A stretch of 7,335 bases of DNA, from NCBI GenBank assembly GCA_050014815.1, contig JBEKCP010000407.1:1-7335 (forward strand), read 5' to 3'. The notes under the pieces were generated by a model, which ran no database searches, was not told where the DNA came from, and worked only from the letters and a program-made list of their open reading frames with translations. Source of the stretch: JBEKCP01 sp050014815. Its GTDB lineage: Bacteria; Planctomycetota; Planctomycetia; Pirellulales; Thermoguttaceae. Below, piece by piece: positions 5,145 to 7,335 of this stretch; the first letter of the stretch is position 1, and every line of letters begins with the position of its first letter. Made by a program: the position numbers and the translations under genes.

Positions 5145-6116
5145 TCAGCGTGCGAACTCAAGTCCCACGAAGGCGCCGTCGTAGGAAGGACTGCCCTTGA
5201 AGGAAACGGCGGCGGTGCCGGCCAGCGGGTCGGAGACGGCAACCTGGTCGGAAGCCCGGGCCACGCCCGCCAGCCAAAGGTACTGATAGCCGCCCCGCAA
5301 CGATAAGTGCTTGCCGAGCCGGTACACGCCCGTGATACTCATCTCGCCCGCAAACGCCGCCCGATCGGCGGAGGCGCTGCTGTCGGCGGAATAAGCGCTG
5401 TTTGTCAGGCCAATATGGGTGCGATTGACGGCGTGGTCGCCGTAGACGCCCGCCTTGACCAGACCCTCGATGCTCAGCCGCCCGCGCGACCATATATTCA
5501 TATCGGCGCCTATTTGGAGTCCATAGAGATCGTTGACGGCGCGGATATTGTGTGTGAAGGTGGCAAAACCGAAGTTGACGCCCTGCTGGATGGTCAGACC
5601 CTCATCAAGGCCCAGGTAGCGGAAGCCCAGCAGAAGAGACCAGAAATCGTTGATCCGCCGGCGACCGTTGATTTCCACGTCGGTCAGCTCCGAGCGGTAC
5701 GATCCGGCAATGGTGGTGTCCGTGGCGTTCCAGCCGTCGATGCGGAAGAAACGGCCCTCGAGGTTCCAGTCGTCGTTGATTTGGCGCACGATCGCGATTT
5801 CGGGGCCGCATTCGGCGCCGAACTTGAACTCCGAGGCGTTCAACAAGACAACGCCGCCCGGGGTGAAGTCGGTCACGAGCACGGCGTCATTGGGCCTGGA
5901 GAGCCGCATCCACAGGGCATTGGCGCGGACCCGACATACGGGATCGCACCGGCAGCAGTCGATCACCTGCATGTCGGCGCAGTCAGTATCCTGGGCAATG
6001 GCGACGCCGTCCTCCGATGCCGCTAGAGGCACGGGAGGTTCCCCGTCTGCGGCCACCCCGGCACGGATTCCTGCCGTCGCCAGTACGGCGACGAGCATGC
6101 CGACAAACGATTTCAC
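5145..6116 (-). CDS. BBP7 family outer membrane beta-barrel protein
   Basis: The 323-residue product has a signal peptide (residues 1-22, cleavage after G-V-A) and then a short segment with a cysteine cluster (C46, C54, C55, C57, C61). The motif V-R-A-N-A-L-W-M (63-70) is characteristic of BBP7 proteins. The remainder is made of alternating aromatic and polar strands, such as F-K-F-G-A-E-C-G-P-E-I, W-N-L-E-G-R-F-F-R and F-W-S-L-L-L-G-F-R-Y-L-G-L-D-E-G, and ends in A-F-V-G-L-E-F-A-R. This is the pattern of an outer-membrane barrel. The family is common in planctomycetes; a pore or structural role is supposed but unproven. I chose the GTG at 6114-6116 because GGAGGA lies 6 nt upstream; the longer frame starting at 6200 has no such site and would bury the signal peptide. 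The length is on the short side for the family. Confidence 0.88.
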   Translation of the reverse strand: MKSFVGMLVAVLATAGIRAGVAADGEPPVPLAASEDGVAIAQDTDCADMQVIDCCRCDPVCRVRANALWMRLSRPNDAVLVTDFTPGGVVLLNASEFKFGAECGPEIAIVRQINDDWNLEGRFFRIDGWNATDTTIAGSYRSELTDVEINGRRRINDFWSLLLGFRYLGLDEGLTIQQGVNFGFATFTHNIRAVNDLYGLQIGADMNIWSRGRLSIEGLVKAGVYGDHAVNRTHIGLTNSAYSADSSASADRAAFAGEMSITGVYRLGKHLSLRGGYQYLWLAGVARASDQVAVSDPLAGTAAVSFKGSPSYDGAFVGLEFAR

Positions 6117-6122
6117 GGGTTG

Positions 6123-6128
6123 TCCTCC
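6123..6128 (-). promoter_or_regulatory. Ribosome binding site of the BBP7 gene
   Basis: GGAGGA on the minus strand, 6 nt before the GTG at 6114-6116. It is the best Shine-Dalgarno match among the genes in the window and fixes the GTG as the start, which also leaves a normal signal peptide. Confidence 0.8.
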
Positions 6129-6200
6129 ACGCGTAGACCAGAAACGGCATTTCGCCGGCATTGCAGCCACGAGCTCGTCGGCGCCAGGGCACAACCCCAA

Positions 6201-6216
6201 ACGCCGGCGCCGGCGT
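6201..6216. repeat. 16-bp perfect palindrome upstream of the BBP7 gene
   Basis: ACGCCGGCGCCGGCGT is fully self-complementary and begins 84 bp upstream of the BBP7 start codon. Its position in a divergent intergenic region would suit an operator, but its G+C-only core could arise by chance in this genome. Confidence 0.4.
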
Positions 6217-6371
6217 CTCCTTGCAAATCGCTATCGGCCGGCACCTTGGGAAAACGCTGCATTTTCAGAATCGCCCGCAAAGTTGCTATAACCGGTACAT
6301 CTTAACTAACCAGCAGTGTCAGGCGCGGCGTGGACGGGCAATATCGTAAACTTCGCGGGTTGTAGCGATAA

Positions 6372-6425
6372 TTCCGAATATGCCGGAAAGTAGGCATTCT
6401 CCGAGAAGGTTAATTCTTCCGAGAA
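6372..6425. promoter_or_regulatory. Cluster of three short inverted repeats, possible operator region
   Basis: Three self-complementary sites follow one another: TTCCG-N7-CGGAA (6372-6388), TTCTC-C-GAGAA (6397-6407) and TTCT-TCCG-AGAA (6414-6425). The last two share the core TCCGAGAA, about 18 bp apart. They lie 70-125 bp upstream of the plus-strand gene, in an A+T-richer part of the divergent region (6117-6495), where promoters of both genes should be. I found no convincing -35/-10 pair in this region. Regulator binding is an inference. Confidence 0.4.
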
Positions 6426-6495
6426 AGCATGGCGAATACGTTGGTATGGGATAACGGGGTAAATCCGACCCCGACCCCCGTCAAAGGTCACAGAA

Positions 6496-7335
6496 ATGGC
6501 AAACTCTCCAGGCTGGTGCTTGCGTTTGACTCTCCTGGTCCTGGCGATGATCGCTGCGAGCCCGTTGGCGATGGGGCAAGACAACAGGGCCACCATGGCC
6601 TCCCCGGACGACGAGATGGCCGCGTCGTCGCTGCGACAGCCCCCGTTCACTCAAGCCAATTTTTTTGCCGAGCCGGCCCCGGGCGCTGCCGCCGAGAAGG
6701 CGGAGCCGGAGCAGCCGCCGGACCTGTCCGATCTGGGCGCCATGGCCGGTGGGGCGGCCGGCACGGGGGCGGCGCTGCCCACGCTGCAAGGCGATACGAC
6801 GTGGGGCGGCCGCCCCGCGTATCCGCACGTCATTGCCCCCGCGCTGGTCGCGACTCCTACGGGCCTTCCGACCCTTAACGACAGCGTAGATAAGGTGGTC
6901 TTCAGTGGGATAATGGAAAACACCGGGTACGCGGTAGACAGCAATTCCCTGCCGACGTCGCTCAAATCAGCCGACTTGGTAATGGGCCTGTTCGGGTGGC
7001 CCACCAGCGCTAATGCCAATGCATACCTGCCGTTCAGTGCCATGCTGCTGTCGTCGCCGATCATTGGCTACGACATGATCAATTGGGCCGAAAACGGGTG
7101 CATCCTGCCTCAGGACCGGGTGTTCTTTGATTACCGCCATTTTGATGCGGTTGGGTCCGTGGAGATTGTCAACCTCCACGCGCCGGATCCGGCTAACGGC
7201 CATCCCAACCTCTATTATCAGCAACAGGAGTACATTCCGTTGTCGGTGGATCGTTACGTCGTCGGTTTCGAGAAGACGTTCGACGGCGGTCTATGGTCCC
7301 TGGAGGCCCGTCTTCCTTTCCAGTATCAGGCCGAA
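6496..7335 (+). CDS. Exported, probably beta-barrel planctomycete protein (partial, 3' end outside window)
   Basis: The first 280 residues of an open frame that continues past the window edge. Residues 1-27 are a signal peptide: a basic residue at R10, a hydrophobic core L11-A21, and cleavage near A-M-G before Q-D. A stretch rich in Ala, Pro, Gly and Glu (about 55-95) looks disordered and may be a linker. From about residue 125 the sequence becomes strand-like and aromatic. The motifs L-P-Q-D-R-V-F-F-D-Y-R-H-F-D (204-217) and D-R-Y-V-V-G-F-E-K-T-F-D-G-G-L-W-S-L-E-A-R-L-P-F (252-275) resemble barrel-forming hypothetical proteins of planctomycetes, and W-S-L-E-A-R-L-P-F suggests membrane strands. 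AAAGG at 6483-6487, 8 nt before the ATG, is a fair ribosome binding site. The gene is divergent from the BBP7 gene. I cannot name a specific family or function; envelope location is inferred. Confidence 0.8.
   Translation, partial: MANSPGWCLRLTLLVLAMIAASPLAMGQDNRATMASPDDEMAASSLRQPPFTQANFFAEPAPGAAAEKAEPEQPPDLSDLGAMAGGAAGTGAALPTLQGDTTWGGRPAYPHVIAPALVATPTGLPTLNDSVDKVVFSGIMENTGYAVDSNSLPTSLKSADLVMGLFGWPTSANANAYLPFSAMLLSSPIIGYDMINWAENGCILPQDRVFFDYRHFDAVGSVEIVNLHAPDPANGHPNLYYQQQEYIPLSVDRYVVGFEKTFDGGLWSLEARLPFQYQAE

Noticed and set aside
6306..6650. 114-codon minus-strand frame in the divergent region
   Set aside because: Overlaps the 5' end of the plus-strand exported protein antisense and has no motif; the plus-strand gene has a clear signal peptide.
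6429..6878. 149-codon plus-strand frame
   Set aside because: Overlaps the exported protein gene in a different frame and becomes Arg/Gly/Ala-rich; the frame starting at 6496 has a signal peptide and barrel-like motifs.

Overview
The window is GC-rich and looks like chromosome of a member of the Planctomycetota. The strongest evidence is a BBP7-type outer-membrane beta-barrel protein (a family largely confined to that phylum), beside a long exported WD40 plus caspase-fold protein of a kind common in planctomycetes and a second exported protein with planctomycete barrel-like motifs. The species cannot be named from the sequence.

Layout. Positions 1-562 carry no gene I can support. This stretch is dense in foldback sequence: an 18-bp perfect inverted repeat, a 16-bp palindrome, a 7-bp hairpin and a nested hairpin. 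Positions 563-1258 (minus strand) hold a two-gene toxin-antitoxin-like module, a DUF433 antitoxin-type gene followed 6 bp later by a DUF5615 PIN-like gene, with an extended -10 promoter candidate upstream. Positions 1259-1479 are intergenic and contain four tandem 8-bp units. Positions 1480-1653 (minus strand) encode the last 57 residues of a NuoB/HycG-like 20-kDa subunit of complex I or group 4 [NiFe] hydrogenase. This gene fragment begins immediately after, and in the same frame as, the stop codon of the next gene.

Positions 1654-4974 (minus strand) are a 1106-residue exported protein with WD40 repeats, a PDZ-like segment, an Ig-like segment and a C-terminal caspase-fold peptidase domain that keeps both catalytic residues. 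Its start codon lies inside a palindromic repeat element (about 4936-5021). Positions 5145-6116 (minus strand) are the BBP7-family barrel protein, with a GTG start fixed by a strong ribosome binding site. Positions 6117-6495 form a divergent intergenic region with several short inverted repeats. Positions 6496-7335 (plus strand) are the first 280 residues of another exported, probably envelope-associated protein that runs off the window.

Functionally, three of the four larger products (caspase protein, BBP7 barrel and the partial protein) are predicted to enter the secretory pathway. The toxin-antitoxin pair, the hydrogenase-subunit remnant and the repeat clusters make the left third look like a rearranged accessory region. 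No complete new multi-gene system is evident. The most unusual points are the abutting hydrogenase-subunit remnant and the repeat element that supplies, and probably sequesters, the start codon of the caspase gene.
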